The notes: generated by a model from the sequence alone, not told the origin. A stretch of DNA of 64,000 bases from Corinectria fuckeliana (GCA_019137255.1 WPDH01000170.1:186001-250000); one strand, 5' to 3'; shown: positions 22,238 to 34,957, counted from the stretch's first letter. Numbers and translations: made by a program.

Positions 22238-24547
22238 TCAAAACCCCCTATAGCCGCCTCCATTCCCATGCCCGTAGGATTGCCGTTTTGTATGGCCATA
22301 GCTGCCGTAGCCGTCGTAGCGCCCCATACCCTCGGGGCTCGGTGTCCGGTTGGCCCATCCCACGGGAGCGGCAGCCTGGACGAGGCTGTGTGAGGCTTCG
22401 GGCCCGTCCAATGGAGTGAGGTTTCGGTTGTAAGGCGGGCTGGCCGACAGGTTCGCCGTCTGGTGGCCCTCCTCTGCGTCTGACCATTGGTCGCGGGACA
22501 GGGACTTACGGGAGTCCTTCTCAATGGGGAACATGTTGATGTTCTCGTTGTCTTGTTTGCGGTCGAGAAGCAGTGAGTTGCGCGCGTCCAGGGGCGTCAG
22601 AGTGTCCATGTCACGCTTCAGTTTTTCTGCGGCCTCGTTAGCACATGATCCTCTTCTGCTTTTGCTTTCAGGAGTTAGGCTCTAGGACTTACCTTGCTCC
22701 TTTCTGCGCTTCCGGTGGGGGTTCTCCCTGATGCAGACATTGATGGCATTCCACGCAATGAGAACGACGAGGAGGCCTGTCAGCGTGGACTGGATGACGA
22801 TGAGCACCACGCCCGTCACAGTCTTTGTCGTCTGCTCAATGCCAAGTTGCTCTACGAAAACGAGGATGCAGACTACGGACAGCACACGGACGACTTGGAT
22901 CATAATACCAATGACGTTGCCAGACTTGCGCTCGAAAGGTCGGCTCCAGACAAGTAGACCCAACATGCAAGCCTCGACAACCAGCTGGGCAATCGTCTGG
23001 CCCATGCCGTGTCCATCGCCAACGGCGAGCGTGCAGCCCTTGGCGAAAAGGTAGACAATGGTGGGGACAAAGAGCCACCAGTAGTCCTTCTTGTAGGATT
23101 CGTAAAAGAGTGAATACTTGACCCAGATTTCCTTGTCCTGGTAGAGGCCATTGGGATCGCCCTCGATGCTCTTCAGCTTCCGGGCTGTGCTCCAGATCTT
23201 CCAGGAGAAGAATGCCAGAATGCCCGTGAAGATGGCGAGCGTGACACCGGCCAATGTGCTCGCAGCCCACGAATCGCCTTGGGCGAATTGGAAGACGCAG
23301 TACAGCACCCACATTCCGTATAGCAGCAGGATGAGCGACGTGACGGCGCGAGCGATGGACCCCCAATAGTGCTCGCGGAATCCGGTGAGGCTCTTAGGGA
23401 AGTTGCCAAACAGAGCCCAGAACTCCAGAACGACCTTGACAAGCAAGATACCGACAACAATGGAAGCAACAACCAGGGCCACAATGAGAAGCACCATCAT
23501 GAAGGTGTTGGACTTGGGCACGCTAAGTTGCTGGACGTAGGCCGAAATTCCCGACACGCTCAACTGCACTTTGGTAATGTCCGTCTCATTGGAAGACGAC
23601 TCGGTCTCGCGGGCAACGAGTGTGGCGAAACCACTGAGGGCGCGCCTGGCCTTGAGTACGCTACCATCGACGGAGCTAGTCGAGTTGTCGGGGTAGACTA
23701 GGGTCGCGTTCTGGAGAGCTGCGAAGCTGTCAAGGGTGATGTTGCCGCCAGTGCGAGCGCGGAAGTCGTCGATGGAAGTCTGGAGCCGCTCCCAGGGGAT
23801 GATGCCGGCCGAAAACCCAAAGTTCTTGGTGAAGCTGCGATAGACGAGGGGATACTCGACGGACAACATGCCGTTCATAGCCATGCCCTGGAACCATCCA
23901 ACGGTTTGCGTGAAGCTTGGGCTAGGAAGGCCGCTGCCACCGGCAGCACCTCCGGACATTGCCGAGCTGGCGGCCGACACACCGGAGACGGCAAAGGCGG
24001 CTCCAATGACACCCACAGCCAGATAAGTGATTGCTTTGAGCTCGACGGTCTTGCCATTGGTCACCTGGGACTGAATGCAAGCAACGGTGTTTTCCGTATT
24101 CAGGCTTATCAGCTTCAGCGTTGCTTCGGCCGCAATATCAGGGACCTTGAAGGCGATGGATGGAACCATGCTCGCATACTTGTCGGAAATATCCTGGCTA
24201 CCGGTCGCGGAGAAGTCGCCCTCGGGGAGCGGGCACAGCTGCTCAACGTAGGTCTCGGTATCGCAGGGGTTGAAGGATTTCTCGTAGATATCCTTGCCAT
24301 ATGCGGTGACTGAGAGCAGAGCCGACACGTTCCGCTGCTTGTCACTCACGCCAGCTACGTTGAAATCAATCTTCTTGGTGTCGTGGTTGTACTTGAGGTC
24401 CAAGTTGGTGACCTTGAGACCCGCCACAGAACCACAATCAACAAAGCCAGACGTCTCGAGAACGTTGTCGGCCAAGACGCTCGCGGTCAAAGCCGCGGCC
24501 GCCAATACCACCTTCCACGCGCTCCACCTTGAGCCAAATCGAGTCAT
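22238..24547 (-). CDS. Flc/TRP-like membrane protein with ML-like lumenal domain
   Basis: Exon 1 is 24547-22693 and exon 2 is 22650-22238, joined in phase 1 by a 42-base intron (GTAAGT...AAGAG), giving 755 aa. The signal peptide ends near residue 27 (ALTASVLADN). An ML-like domain follows (about 30-165, with paired Cys in FNPCDTETYVEQLCPLPEG). The TRP-like membrane core then has about eight or nine segments, for example TFMMVLLIVALVVASIVV, ILLLYGMWVLYCVFQF and FVPTIVYLFAKGCTLAVG. Exon 2 encodes a cytoplasmic Gly/Tyr-rich tail. Relatives are yeast Flc1-3, implicated in ER/Golgi FAD transport, calcium homeostasis and cell-wall integrity. The acceptor was chosen because it alone keeps frame; the short intron makes that junction the least certain point. 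Confidence 0.9.
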
Positions 24548-27500
24548 GGTCGCAATAGGCCGTGTAATACAAAAGGCGGGAAATTCGTTTACCGGAATGA
24601 GGCTGTTCTAGTTCGGACTCGGGAAATATGTCGTGATGCTTGTCGCTAAAGCTTGATAGACGAGGTGGGACCGCTCGAAGTAGGCAATTCGTGTAATAGA
24701 GTAGTAGGATTTCGTTTGTTTATCCGAAGAGGTATCCAAGGGATGATTGAGGATAGTGAAGTCGTCCGAGATGAGAAAATGGAAACTGGTATCAAAAACG
24801 AGGACGAAAAGTGTTGACGCTGGACAGAAGCTGGTGGGCAGAAAACAGAGAGATTGAAGCCAGTAGATAGAATCTGACAGACAAACAAAATAAATAAAAC
24901 GAGTAATATCAAACGAGACAAGTGGTGCAACCACGCAGCGAAGAAGATGGCCGAGGATCAACCTGGAAAGAAATGAAGAGACAAGAGAGCAAGGGCTCGT
25001 GGTCTTCCAATGTGCCGACGGTGTGGAGGATGTCGGGAGAGAGTTTGAGAGCTCGATGTCGGCCCTTGAGGTGGGAAAGGCGTGAGGGAGATGGTTTTGG
25101 ATGTGTCCGGACAAGGAAAGACAGACGGTGGCTGGGTTCTATGGTGTTTATGTGATGCTAAAATGGGAGGCTAGGAATCGACAGTGCCGCAGGGGAAGCA
25201 GCATGTCACTTTTGAAACCAGACAAGTTGAGATGGGAAAAACGAGAGGGAGAGAGAGAGGTTGAATGAATGAATGAATGAATGACTGAAGGACGCTGGAA
25301 ATAATGCAATGACGGAGGAGAGAAAGACGAGCAGACCAAGACAGAGAGAGCGACAGAGAGTGAGAGCGAGGAGAGAAAGAGACGGGATGAATGGATCAAG
25401 CTTGCAAGGTTGTTGTGGTTGGAAGGATCCTATTACAAGGATGTAGGGCCTAAGGCAGGCCTCCTGGTCCCCTGGAAGGCCAGTCAACCAGTTCCAGTCC
25501 AGTCCAGAGCCCAGCTGCAGGGTGCCCGACTTGCCTGAGGTATGTCGTCGGCTGTCGAACCACAGACGGAGCTCCCCTGAATATAATTATGTACGTACTA
25601 CCTAGTAAGCCCCCGGCTGCCACGCCCCACGCCCCACGCTTCAGAGGAGCCCCTAAGTACCTACTTAGGTAGGTAGGTACCTAGATAGATAACAGGCTAA
25701 GCTAATCCTTTCCCTCCCTGGGCCCCCTTGCGTGGCTGTTCCTTGGAATCCATCATTTGTTGTTGGATGAACCTCCCTTCTCCCCCAGCTTGATTGGCCC
25801 CTCCTCCTAACGACAGTGTGTGTGCCTCTGATTTTGTGTGTCTGGATACCTGTACTACAGGTACCGCAAGGGGGACGGGGCTGGTACATGCATGCATAGA
25901 ATTCCATCCATCCAGTCCGTACATAGTATTACTACCTGCCTAAACTACATACACTCTTCCTCCCATTTACATACTGTGAACGCACTGACTGACTGATTGA
26001 TTGATTGCTAGACACGAGCTCTCTTCTTCCTTCGCACGCTCGCTACCCGCCAAATACAAGTGCATAAATCTGCCGACGGGATGTCGACGCTAAGACCGAC
26101 GCCACGCTCCAACCACCCCGGCCTCCTCTGAAACCAGCCGCCAAAGCCAAGCTTTTGAATATCTCCCGGCTCCAGCGTCTACTTAGTCCGTTAGCCATCC
26201 AGCTCGGGGTCTTTTCCAGCAGGGCCTCCTTGCGGGTTCCCTCCCCCAAATCCTGCCTCTCTGTGGAACAATGGTCTGCTGTGGCTTTCCTCGATGGATC
26301 CCCCGATGGATCCTTGATGGCTGACCTTCCCCCCAGTCAAGTGTCCATCCATAGGCCTAGTACCTAACCTCTCGTGCTCAGTCCACCCAACCGCAAACCC
26401 GTTCTCGACACGATTTCCAAAGCTAAGCAACGCTGATCCAGATGATCAGCCCAGCACCAGCCCGTGCTGGTCCACCACCCTAGATTAAGTCGCCGAGTGG
26501 AACCTGGAGCAAGACGGGCGCCTCGAGTCCCCTACTTCACCCAGAACGCCGGAGTGCTCTCCCTGTTTACGTAGCATCTGTGTCCCTAAGCTAACTGATC
26601 CCTTCAACTCTTCCCCATCGGGGGGGCCGTCATCTGCAGACTGCAGTAGGTAATCAACCACGGCCCACGAGGCATCCAATGCTTCAGGCCGGCGTGTTCC
26701 ATACATAGCATGTGCCAGGCAGGCCCCCCTTGGCCTGGCATCCAAGACACATCCACCGCACGTGATCTCGATGCTTGGTGCTCTCCCCTTCGCTCGGCAT
26801 GGGCCCGTTGTTGATCCAACCGCCAATAGTGTTGACATTTGACATTCATACATTTGTGCCCTTTATGAATTGAGTTCACTCTCGTTTTGATAGCCAAAAG
26901 GGGACGATTGAGCACCTCTAACTTACCAGCTTATGTAAGTGTTAGTAGTGAAATAATGATCACGCTTGCGGCTTCACGATACCCACGACACCAGGACAAG
27001 CCACCTGCCTTTCTCTAAGAATGATTCTATTCATAGACTTGGCCTACATAATATCCAGCGCCACCGTCTCTGCCAGGGCCCTTGGTACGAGGTGCCCAAG
27101 GCGACGCGCCATCCAAATCTCGGTAATGGGGCACCGCCGTTAATGGTTCCCTCTGGCGCACAAACCCCATCCATCTACAGCTCCCGCCATCTACGGATCA
27201 CCACCAAGAAGGTCAGATTCCCTCTCGCTTCGAGCATCAGACGCAGTCGAGACAATTCAAAAAGTTCACCCTCTTGCGTCAAACCGAAAATTCCGTCATC
27301 CGATACCGATACTACCATCACCGAGTTTGACCTTCATCAACCTCAAACACCCGAAGATGCCAAATGCGGCCCAAGCGCTCCATCGCCTTCCCTTTCACCC
27401 TTCCCCACCGTGCCCCGTTTGTCCCTAATTGGCAACGCGGCTTGTCCAATGCCTCGTGCTCCGGAGGAGATGCCGTGCGAAATCAACCCCTCCGACTGCT

Positions 27501-27870
27501 CATGTGAGAAAATGTGTGGATGGGGTTGAAATCAGTTTCATTCATAAGTATCCTAAGCGCCATATCCGTATCCTCCTCCCTCCACTTAGCCTGGTTCATT
27601 TACAGTAACGCTCGTCATCAACATCATTGGTAAATCCCCCTCCTCCAAGAAATAAACAAGATCTGCGCCAGCAAGCGAGCGGCTGCTGCCGACTCCAGAC
27701 AGATCAGACATACATCATCATGATATCGTCGCTTACTAACAAGGAAAGAAGATAACACCCGCTGGTGGTCCAGTATACCCCTTGTTTTAGCCCTCCACCT
27801 ACTACGTAGTAAGCGATGTGAATCCACCTACAAGACAGGGCAAAGGAGAAATTCCAGTATCACACTCGAT
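24548..27870. other. Intergenic, 3.3 kb
   Basis: Contains the long pyrimidine-rich (coding sense) leader and promoter of the Flc/TRP-like gene at about 24550-25480, then TAGGTA-type repeats near 25665-25690, then the 3' flank of the zinc-finger gene. An open frame at 26966-27529 (+) has its first ATG at 27143 (128 codons, Ser/Pro-rich). It shows no family motif and is not called. Confidence 0.5.
25264..25284. repeat. GAAT microsatellite
   Basis: Five to six tandem GAAT units in the leader region of the Flc/TRP-like gene. A similar short GAAT run lies at about 51658-51673. Confidence 0.8.
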
Positions 27871-30800
27871 TCATCGGAACAAGTGCTTGTCGTCCCACAC
27901 AACATCTCCATTGTTGGCATTCTGATTTGGAGAGTGCGTGTACGGCGACGCCGACCCATGGCCACTGAACGGGCTGCCATTCCCGCTTGATGGGTCTATA
28001 ATTCCATCATAGCTCATCTGTCCCATCGGCACCACGTGGTTTTGCAAACCTAGTGCGTTCATCTGGGGAAACTGTTCCATCCCGTTGTTGTGAATTGGAA
28101 TGTACTGGCTAGGCGTTTGCACAAAAGGTGCAGTCGTCACAGGCATCTCTTGCATCTGTCCGGTCTGGCTGTATCCTTGGTTCATACCATGTAAACCCAT
28201 AGGCGTTCCCTGCAGGTTCTGCCCAATGTTGTCATACTGGTGGTGCTGGTAAAAGTTGGACTGTTGGAACTGATCCGTAGGCATGACCGGATAGACCAAC
28301 TGATTGGGGGCTTGGAATGCTGCCTGTTGGGGAATTGGTGACACTTGCTGGACGCCAGAAGGAAACTGCATGATCGGAGCACTTTGTGTTACAGGCGTCG
28401 AAAGGAACTTCCGTGGAGGAGGATCCTGCACCGGGCTAATGACGGTGTCTTCTTTGAGCTCCAATGCCTTTGCATCCACAAGGCGTAGAACCGGAAGGGA
28501 GATTTGCTCCATGTGCTTCGCCAAGTGAACTGTCAACTTCTTCCATGTTGGGAATACCTTGCCGCAGAATTTGCAAGGCTCTTCCTGTGGCCGTATTGTA
28601 GTCTCCATATGGCACTGGTCTACCTTCTGCCAGGTCAGGTCGATGCCTCCCGACTTCTTCATCGCCGCCTTGGTCTTGACCTTGGGTTTTGGGTACTTGT
28701 GTTCCCGTTCAAGATGCTGGAGAAAGTTGTCTCGACGATAGCACTGGTGGGGGCAGTCCTCGACATCGCAAGTCCACCACTCGAGATGCCGATGGCCTTC
28801 GTTCTCGTGTCGAACCCAATCGGCTTTTCGCTTGAAGATCTTTGGCTCGCGACACTTGTCCCATGTGCAGGTGAATGGCTGGACATCCTCGTGCACGTGT
28901 TTCGTCCAATCAGATGGTTTTTGGAACCTCTTGCTCTGGTAACAGAGCTGGCACTCAAACTCAGCGGGGAGACGCGAGGTTGGGGGCATGGGAATGTCCG
29001 GGGGGAAGCTCTCAGCGTTGATCTTGCCCTCGGTGGGAGTGCCATCGTCGTCGGGAACCGTCGAGAGCGGGTCCAGCTCTCGCGCATCGCCAGTCTGGTC
29101 TAGGATGGAAGCAGATCCACCCAGCGCAATGCAGAGAGAGCCAGAAGGGCATCTGGCTCCCAGGCCGAGGTGAGATACCTTAGATTTCAGGAGCTGTTTG
29201 TACCTGAGCACTTGCTGATGCGCAATGCGATCCACAAGATAAGTATTCGTTGTAGCCAGGTTTCGGTTCAAGGTGAGGACGTGCTGCTGGAAACCAGCAA
29301 TGTCTGGAGTAATGCTATCAATAAGGTTTGCATTCGCTTTCATATCGCCATCGTCGCCGGGCTCGTCTTCGTCTTCCTCATCATCCTCTGCCTCGACGTT
29401 AGTTGTCTTCGCCAGATTTGCGACTGGTGGACCTCCAGTTTGCCTCCACATTGAAACGAGACTTGGGTGGCTCTCTGTTTGAAGGTTTGTCGGGGTAGAC
29501 TTGGTTAGATCCGATTTGCTTCGAGGTCTTCTGAGAGTATTCTTGACGGTAAGACCACTAAAGGGGCTCTTTGGGGATGTGACAGGTGCGGCGCTGATGG
29601 AGCCGCTCCGAGTGTGCGTTGCTCCGATGGAGGCAAAGTTGTGCCCCATGGATACCAAGGCGGTGTTGATACTAGGCATGGGCTTCTTACTCCAACTGGG
29701 CATACGCCCCTGCGGAGTCAGGTGAGGGAGGCTATCCCGTTTCGAGTCCTGGCTGCCACGGCTGTCGCTGCCCGGGAGACTCTCTTCGTCATTTCCACCG
29801 CGGTTACGCTTCAGAATCTGGGCGGCGCTGGGTCGCCGGACGAGACCTCGAAGATCTTTGAGAAGGCCGCCTGGTTTGTTGCCTCTATCCCCTCTGCTGA
29901 TGGAAAACTTCTTCAAGATGTTGCCAGTGGTGGCTGCTTTTCCCCCTTCTAGGTCCATCACGCTGTGAAAGCTGCGGCGCCGAGTCCCCCAGGTCGCAGC
30001 TCTTGACACAACTGAATCGGTATCGCGGTACATTCTTTCGAATCTCTCGATAGCAGCCTGTGATGATTCAGGCTGGTATCTTCCGGGATGACCTTTGCTG
30101 ATAGAGTGAACCATTGGGGCATCGGCCCAGTTCCGGTTTGATGCAATCATATCGTAATCTTCTTGGCTCATATGACCACCATTGCCGGTATAGTACGTCT
30201 GTCCCGGTACGTATCTGTTCTTCGTCTCAAGCCCAAAGGGCACGCCGTCTTCAGCGTCATCGCGTCGCTGTTCAAGTTTTTTAATGTCTTCGGAAGTGGG
30301 CTCCTGAGGGCCGACCGACAAGTCATCGAATTTGTCGGACAACCATTTCCCAACGACGTCGTTCCGCTCGTCAAGTTCTCGATGGGCTGCCATCTCATTC
30401 ACGCTTGGGACCTCATCTGAAGGACGGCTTTCAGGGTCAAGACCAGCATGGCCGGTCGTTGGGTCTGATTGCCATCGGCCCATTGCATCGCGGGGCGCGG
30501 AAGGGACATCGTTGCTCGAAGAGATCAAATCTCCGGCCGATTGAAACCCACCACGTACTGTTGTCGGACTGTCCTCAAAAGAGCGTTCGATTGTGTGAAC
30601 GGGAGTGTCGCTGTCCTTGCCCCAGAAGGAGACGGTTACCCGTGGACTTTGTGCAGACATAGGAACGACAGCAGGAGCTAAGCCGTCTTCGCTCGACTGA
30701 CAACTGCTGCTCTGGCTCGGGGTTAACTGAGTCGGCTGGATGAGGGTTGGCCCTTGGTCGAATGGCTTCTGAAGCTCCTGGGGAGAGATGGACTGCGGCA

Positions 30801-31293
30801 GTGACGAGATGGACAGTTTAAGGGCGCCCCTGACCTCACTCCGCGGTGAGGCGGCTTGTATCGAAGCCGTCTGCTCGGGTGTCAAGGGGTAGGTCCTCAC
30901 TTCGTCATTGTAGCTTGGGAAAGGTTCCGATGGGGTCCCGGAGGAGAATACAGCCGGGTTCAGCCCGATAGAGTTGTCGTCCAAGAAGGACGGAGTGCCA
31001 CCTTCGATGGTGCTAAAGTCTGCGCCGAAGAAGGGGTCTTCCTCAAGATCGCTAAAGTCACTGCTCTGGTAGTGACTCAATTCCGAGCTAGAGCCAGCGG
31101 GAGTCTCTAGGTGGTTGAGGGTTGGTGACAGCGATTCACTGTTGACACGCGACAAGGTGGGCGACAGGTGGGTCGAGTCGACGGACGATGTCGACGGACG
31201 AGGTTGGTCGGCAGGCGGGAAGGGGTAGTGAGGGGGAGGGTTGTGGTCTTTGTCGTGGAGGCTTGCTGGGAGAACTGTGAAGGTTGAAGTCAT
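27871..31293 (-). CDS. Large C2H2 zinc-finger protein, conserved in fungi
   Basis: Single exon, 1140 aa, from ATG 31293. The first 650 residues are Ser/Pro-rich and low in complexity. An acidic stretch (EAEDDEEDEDEPGDDGD) is followed by a conserved block including ARCPSGSLCIALGG. Zinc fingers occupy about residues 775-915. The first is FECQLCYQSKRFQKPSDWTK; next comes FTCTWDKCREPKIFKRKADW with RHENEGH; a third is WWTCDVEDCPHQCYRRDN; and a last one, PCKFCGKVFPTWKKLTVHLA, lies near residue 905. The C-terminal 200 residues are Gln/Pro/Met-rich. Finger spacing is irregular, so DNA binding is likely but not certain. I know of no characterised ortholog and infer a nuclear regulatory role only from the architecture. 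Confidence 0.9.
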   Translation of the reverse strand: MTSTFTVLPASLHDKDHNPPPHYPFPPADQPRPSTSSVDSTHLSPTLSRVNSESLSPTLNHLETPAGSSSELSHYQSSDFSDLEEDPFFGADFSTIEGGTPSFLDDNSIGLNPAVFSSGTPSEPFPSYNDEVRTYPLTPEQTASIQAASPRSEVRGALKLSISSLPQSISPQELQKPFDQGPTLIQPTQLTPSQSSSCQSSEDGLAPAVVPMSAQSPRVTVSFWGKDSDTPVHTIERSFEDSPTTVRGGFQSAGDLISSSNDVPSAPRDAMGRWQSDPTTGHAGLDPESRPSDEVPSVNEMAAHRELDERNDVVGKWLSDKFDDLSVGPQEPTSEDIKKLEQRRDDAEDGVPFGLETKNRYVPGQTYYTGNGGHMSQEDYDMIASNRNWADAPMVHSISKGHPGRYQPESSQAAIERFERMYRDTDSVVSRAATWGTRRRSFHSVMDLEGGKAATTGNILKKFSISRGDRGNKPGGLLKDLRGLVRRPSAAQILKRNRGGNDEESLPGSDSRGSQDSKRDSLPHLTPQGRMPSWSKKPMPSINTALVSMGHNFASIGATHTRSGSISAAPVTSPKSPFSGLTVKNTLRRPRSKSDLTKSTPTNLQTESHPSLVSMWRQTGGPPVANLAKTTNVEAEDDEEDEDEPGDDGDMKANANLIDSITPDIAGFQQHVLTLNRNLATTNTYLVDRIAHQQVLRYKQLLKSKVSHLGLGARCPSGSLCIALGGSASILDQTGDARELDPLSTVPDDDGTPTEGKINAESFPPDIPMPPTSRLPAEFECQLCYQSKRFQKPSDWTKHVHEDVQPFTCTWDKCREPKIFKRKADWVRHENEGHRHLEWWTCDVEDCPHQCYRRDNFLQHLEREHKYPKPKVKTKAAMKKSGGIDLTWQKVDQCHMETTIRPQEEPCKFCGKVFPTWKKLTVHLAKHMEQISLPVLRLVDAKALELKEDTVISPVQDPPPRKFLSTPVTQSAPIMQFPSGVQQVSPIPQQAAFQAPNQLVYPVMPTDQFQQSNFYQHHQYDNIGQNLQGTPMGLHGMNQGYSQTGQMQEMPVTTAPFVQTPSQYIPIHNNGMEQFPQMNALGLQNHVVPMGQMSYDGIIDPSSGNGSPFSGHGSASPYTHSPNQNANNGDVVWDDKHLFR

Positions 31294-34020
31294 GGCTGCG
31301 ACAGTCGGGCCTGGGCGGGCTAGGAGGAGGTAGGTAGGTATATATGCAAAGGGTGGATATTGACTAGGTGTGTTCCCAATGCTAGATCACAGACTGGGCA
31401 TCATGGTCCTCGGACCAGGAGTGCCGCTATGAGGAGGGGGGTAGTGGGTGTCGCGGGTGTCGTGAGTGGCTCTGGGGGAGATGGGAGACGAGACGGGTCA
31501 AACGAGACGGCATCTGGCGCAAGAGACCCGCGCAGAACCAAACAGAGCTGCGTCAACAGGGAACGAAAGAGACGATGCGCGGTAGAAGGATTTGGACGCC
31601 GGTGAAGTGGGTGATATGATGCCGCCTGGGATCTGCGTTGGGAGGAGAGAGGGGGAAAGGGCTGAGGTTGGAATGCGGCGTCGGGTGTGGGAACGGGTCA
31701 AGACAGAGCGCTTAGGGTGGTGTCGGCTTCCCTGCTAGCCTAATAATGGAACCCGACAGACGACAGGGAGAAGGCGGACCCAGAGCGGGATCGTGGCGTG
31801 CAGGTGTTGGTAAGAGAGGAACAACGGTAACGGAGGAGACGGCACGGGATCGTGGGCGCAGGTGGGCGTGGGGAGGTGCCGGCGCAAGAATGCTTCTGGC
31901 GGTCTGAGGGAGTCGAGATGGAGGGTAGGAGTCGAGGAGGAACAAGTTTGTTGAAGAAGTACAAGTCGCAGTTGCAGCGGCCGCCAGCGAGAGACGATGA
32001 CAAGAACGACAGATGTGAAGTGTGGCAGAGGCGATGAGAATGGTGGGAATGAATGAGGCGCGGGACGCAGAGGGCTGGACAACTCAGGCTGTGATGTAAC
32101 TGAGTACTGCAATTATGTCTCTGTACTTCGCAAGGTATGTCACACTGGGCTCAGGCTTTCAACTGACTGGAGGGGCGCTTGTGGAAGTGGAAGTGGAAGT
32201 GAAATGGAGTGAAAGCGTAAGCGGAAGAGGGGCTGTTTTCCAATGAAGGTTTCCATCCTTCAGCGGAGCAGAGCGCTGGGGTAGGTACGGAGCAACGATG
32301 GAAGCAAGTGCGATTGCAAGTGCAGGCTGACCGGGGTGCAAATGGGGTATCGATAGAGAACGGGCCACCACGGCATGGTTGACGGGGAGCCCTGTGAGCC
32401 CTGTGAGCCCTGGGGGAACCACCTGTGAAACGTGCGTTGGCGCCGTCGCGAGCTTGGCCGATGCCGTGGTACCTACACACCACCAGCGTCTACCGCCCCT
32501 GCTGTCTACAGTTGGTAGGTACCCCTCTACCACAACCGCGTTTCCCACGAGGCGTTCTGGATGGGGCTCTTGGGAGGGGCCGAGGCGCATTTGCAATCAG
32601 CCCCACTCCCGAACGGACCCTGTCAACCTCCCGAGGCATTCTCACGTCACGTCGAGTTGCAGTCCAGTCTTTCAAGGTGTAACATCGCCCGTGTGCGGCA
32701 GTGCTGGGGGGCAGGGTCCAGCTGCCTAATGCTACGATACGTGCTCCAATTTGACCAAGACATCGAGTGCGAACCAAGCCAAACCTGGGGCGCACACTTC
32801 CGGGGGGGTGCCCTTCAGCCTTATCAGGCTTGATTTGATGTCACCATTATTACCTACTAGGTACTTAGATACCTAAGGTAGGGCAGAAATCGAAACGTTG
32901 AATCGACTAGGAAGCAACCAGGCTCATTCCAGGCTGCTGCGGTGCTGTGCTATCACAGTATGTATGTACGGGTGGTTCAAGGCCGCTGCTAGACTTTCAC
33001 CCGTGGTTACGCTTGGGGGCTCAAGTCATGGTGTCACTCACAAATGGAACTCAGCCCGTGCCAGTCCCTTGCATGGCCCATGCCGTACATGCAAAGTACA
33101 GTGAAATCATTGTGCTTTATTAGTTTATCCACTTCACTCTGCAGTGTGTGCGGCTGAAATCGGTGTCGAACCCTTGCCCTCCGCTCGGCGGAGCACAGCC
33201 CAGCTCGGGCAATAACACTCGCATGACAGCCCCGGGCATCTTATTAGCCGGTCGTTGGCTATGACGATATGTTTCCGGAAATCTTCCTGCTCGTCGCTAG
33301 GGAGGAATGGCTGGAACCAGAGCCCAGCTCTCGAGACTATGCCAAGTGCTAGCTATAACAACTCAACCGTCGGTATTCATCGCCGGTACTAACGGAGGTT
33401 TTCCAAGCACAAGCCATCCCAATATACCGAGTTCTCCGCTTCCCTTGCCAGACTGCCTCCTAGTCGATGTAAGCTACCGCGTACCAATCGATAACCTGGC
33501 AACTGGGCAAATGTCGGTATCCACCTTGCTGCAGTACCTATCTCAATGTGGCTACCTATGCGACGATTGACGAAGCAGTTGTCACCGTTAGTCCGGTCCT
33601 TTCGGGATTTCCCCTCCTCCAAGGAGTCCCGTATTGCCGTCAGGATTAACTAATTAGCACCAATCTCTCTGGAGCAGGTATGCACGTGATACACTCTTCG
33701 TTATGTCAAGATGAGCATAAACGCTACCCCATGACATCTTGAGGCACTAAACCACATCGAGACATCTCATCACCAGCCTCAACTCTATCTTTGCCGAATC
33801 CTCTAGCTACTTTAACGAATAATTGCTTCGCATCTCGACCAAGCACTCGCCCCTTTTCTACAGCGGTGCCAGCTCCCCCGAGCCTCCAAGCTAAGCTTTA
33901 GCTCAGTATATCTGTACCATTGTGCGACTCCGTGTGCCTACCTAATTGCACCGCCCGAACGATTCGCCCATCCCAGAGCCCACCAGCTTCGTGCAACTCT
34001 CCTCCAACACTGTATCCGCA
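31294..34020. other. Divergent intergenic region, 2.7 kb
   Basis: Promoters of the zinc-finger gene (-) and the DUF202 gene (+). Short direct repeats are present: GGAAGT-type units near 32180-32200, and a decamer GAGCCCTGTG repeated with its final copy degenerate near 32386-32411. Open frames around 32150-32800 overlap on both strands without family features. No gene is called. Confidence 0.5.
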
Positions 34021-34586
34021 ATGTTCCAGGTACGTGACCAAGTCACACTAGATATAACCTTGTGTTCAGCGCTGATGAGCTGCCGTTAGCCACATCCAGA
34101 GGAGCATTTGCACCTCCGCCTCCACCGCGCACGCTCAGTGGTGCTAACAACCCAAGAGTGAGTAACCCTCTGCACGACATAGAGCTTCACAAGGCACATC
34201 TCTACATCATCAAGGCAGTACTGTTTATACACCTCGATCCTAACACATCTAGGCTCGTCGAGATCCGCGCTGCTCAACGCACATTCGAGGGCGCATACGT
34301 CAGGACCGCCCTCGGTCAGTTCTCCTTCGCCCTCATCATTCTCAAGGTCTTCACCTCGGAGTTCTATCCTATCGGGGCCTTGTTTGCCGTATACGGAGTC
34401 GCTGTAATGCTAGTCGCCATCTATCGCCGCTACGAGGGCAACCATCAGTTCTTCACCGCCAAGTACGAAGATGGAAGTCTCCAGCCCAAATTCAGAACCA
34501 GTGGCAACAGCATTGCTTTATTAACATTGCTCAGTTTGAGCGCTTATATGACGTTGATGGTCTTGACGTGGCATCTTGTTTCATAA
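34021..34586 (+). CDS. Small DUF202 membrane protein
   Basis: Three exons, 34021-34029 (MFQ only), 34090-34157 and 34253-34586, give 136 aa. The first exon has just three codons. The second is read in a different frame from the longest open frame: it gives PHPEEHLHLRLHRARS... and joins in phase 2 to exon 3 (LVEIRAAQRTFEGAYVRTAL). Splice signals are good: GTACGT at 34030, GTGAGT at 34158, and CCTAACACATCTAG before exon 3. Exon 3 carries the DUF202 pattern (RAAQRTFEGAYVRTALGQFS) and three hydrophobic segments: FSFALIILKVF, IGALFAVYGVAVMLVAI, and the C-terminal LLTLLSLSAYMTLMVLTW. DUF202 proteins are small membrane proteins of unknown function; the yeast vacuolar Vtc1 belongs to the same broad superfamily. 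An alternative start in the longer frame lacks any ATG. Confidence 0.75.
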
Positions 34587-34957
34587 CGGAGTCTTTGCAG
34601 TATATATAATTAATGGATTTGATAGCACTTCTTCTGTTTGATATTGTGAATAGTGTTATCGGTATTTGTGAAGTTCCTTGAAATGCGTGCATTGAGGCTA
34701 TATTCCCTGTTTAGAGCTGCAAAAGTTCATAAAGTCTTAGTCCCTGATTTCACACTCCTCAAGCAGAAAACCTGGCCGATATCCTATCCAGGCCAGCACA
34801 AAGAATACCATTACCGGCACTCTTCTATCCCGATGTATCCCCTAGGTGAATTTTCACATTTCCTTTGCCTACGCCTGCTAAAAGAACCTTCCTGTCAAAA
34901 GACCAGGGGGGTCTGACTATCTCGCAGCTGCCATTCCCTGTATATCCCTGTCCCGCC
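34587..34957. other. Intergenic, convergent 3' ends
   Basis: 3' flanks of the DUF202 gene (+) and the nitrate transporter locus (-). Nothing recognised. Confidence 0.6.

Noticed and set aside
26966..27529. 187-codon open frame between the Flc/TRP-like and zinc-finger genes
   Set aside because: It begins without ATG (first ATG at 27143), is Ser/Pro-rich without motif, and lies in the 3' flank of another gene.
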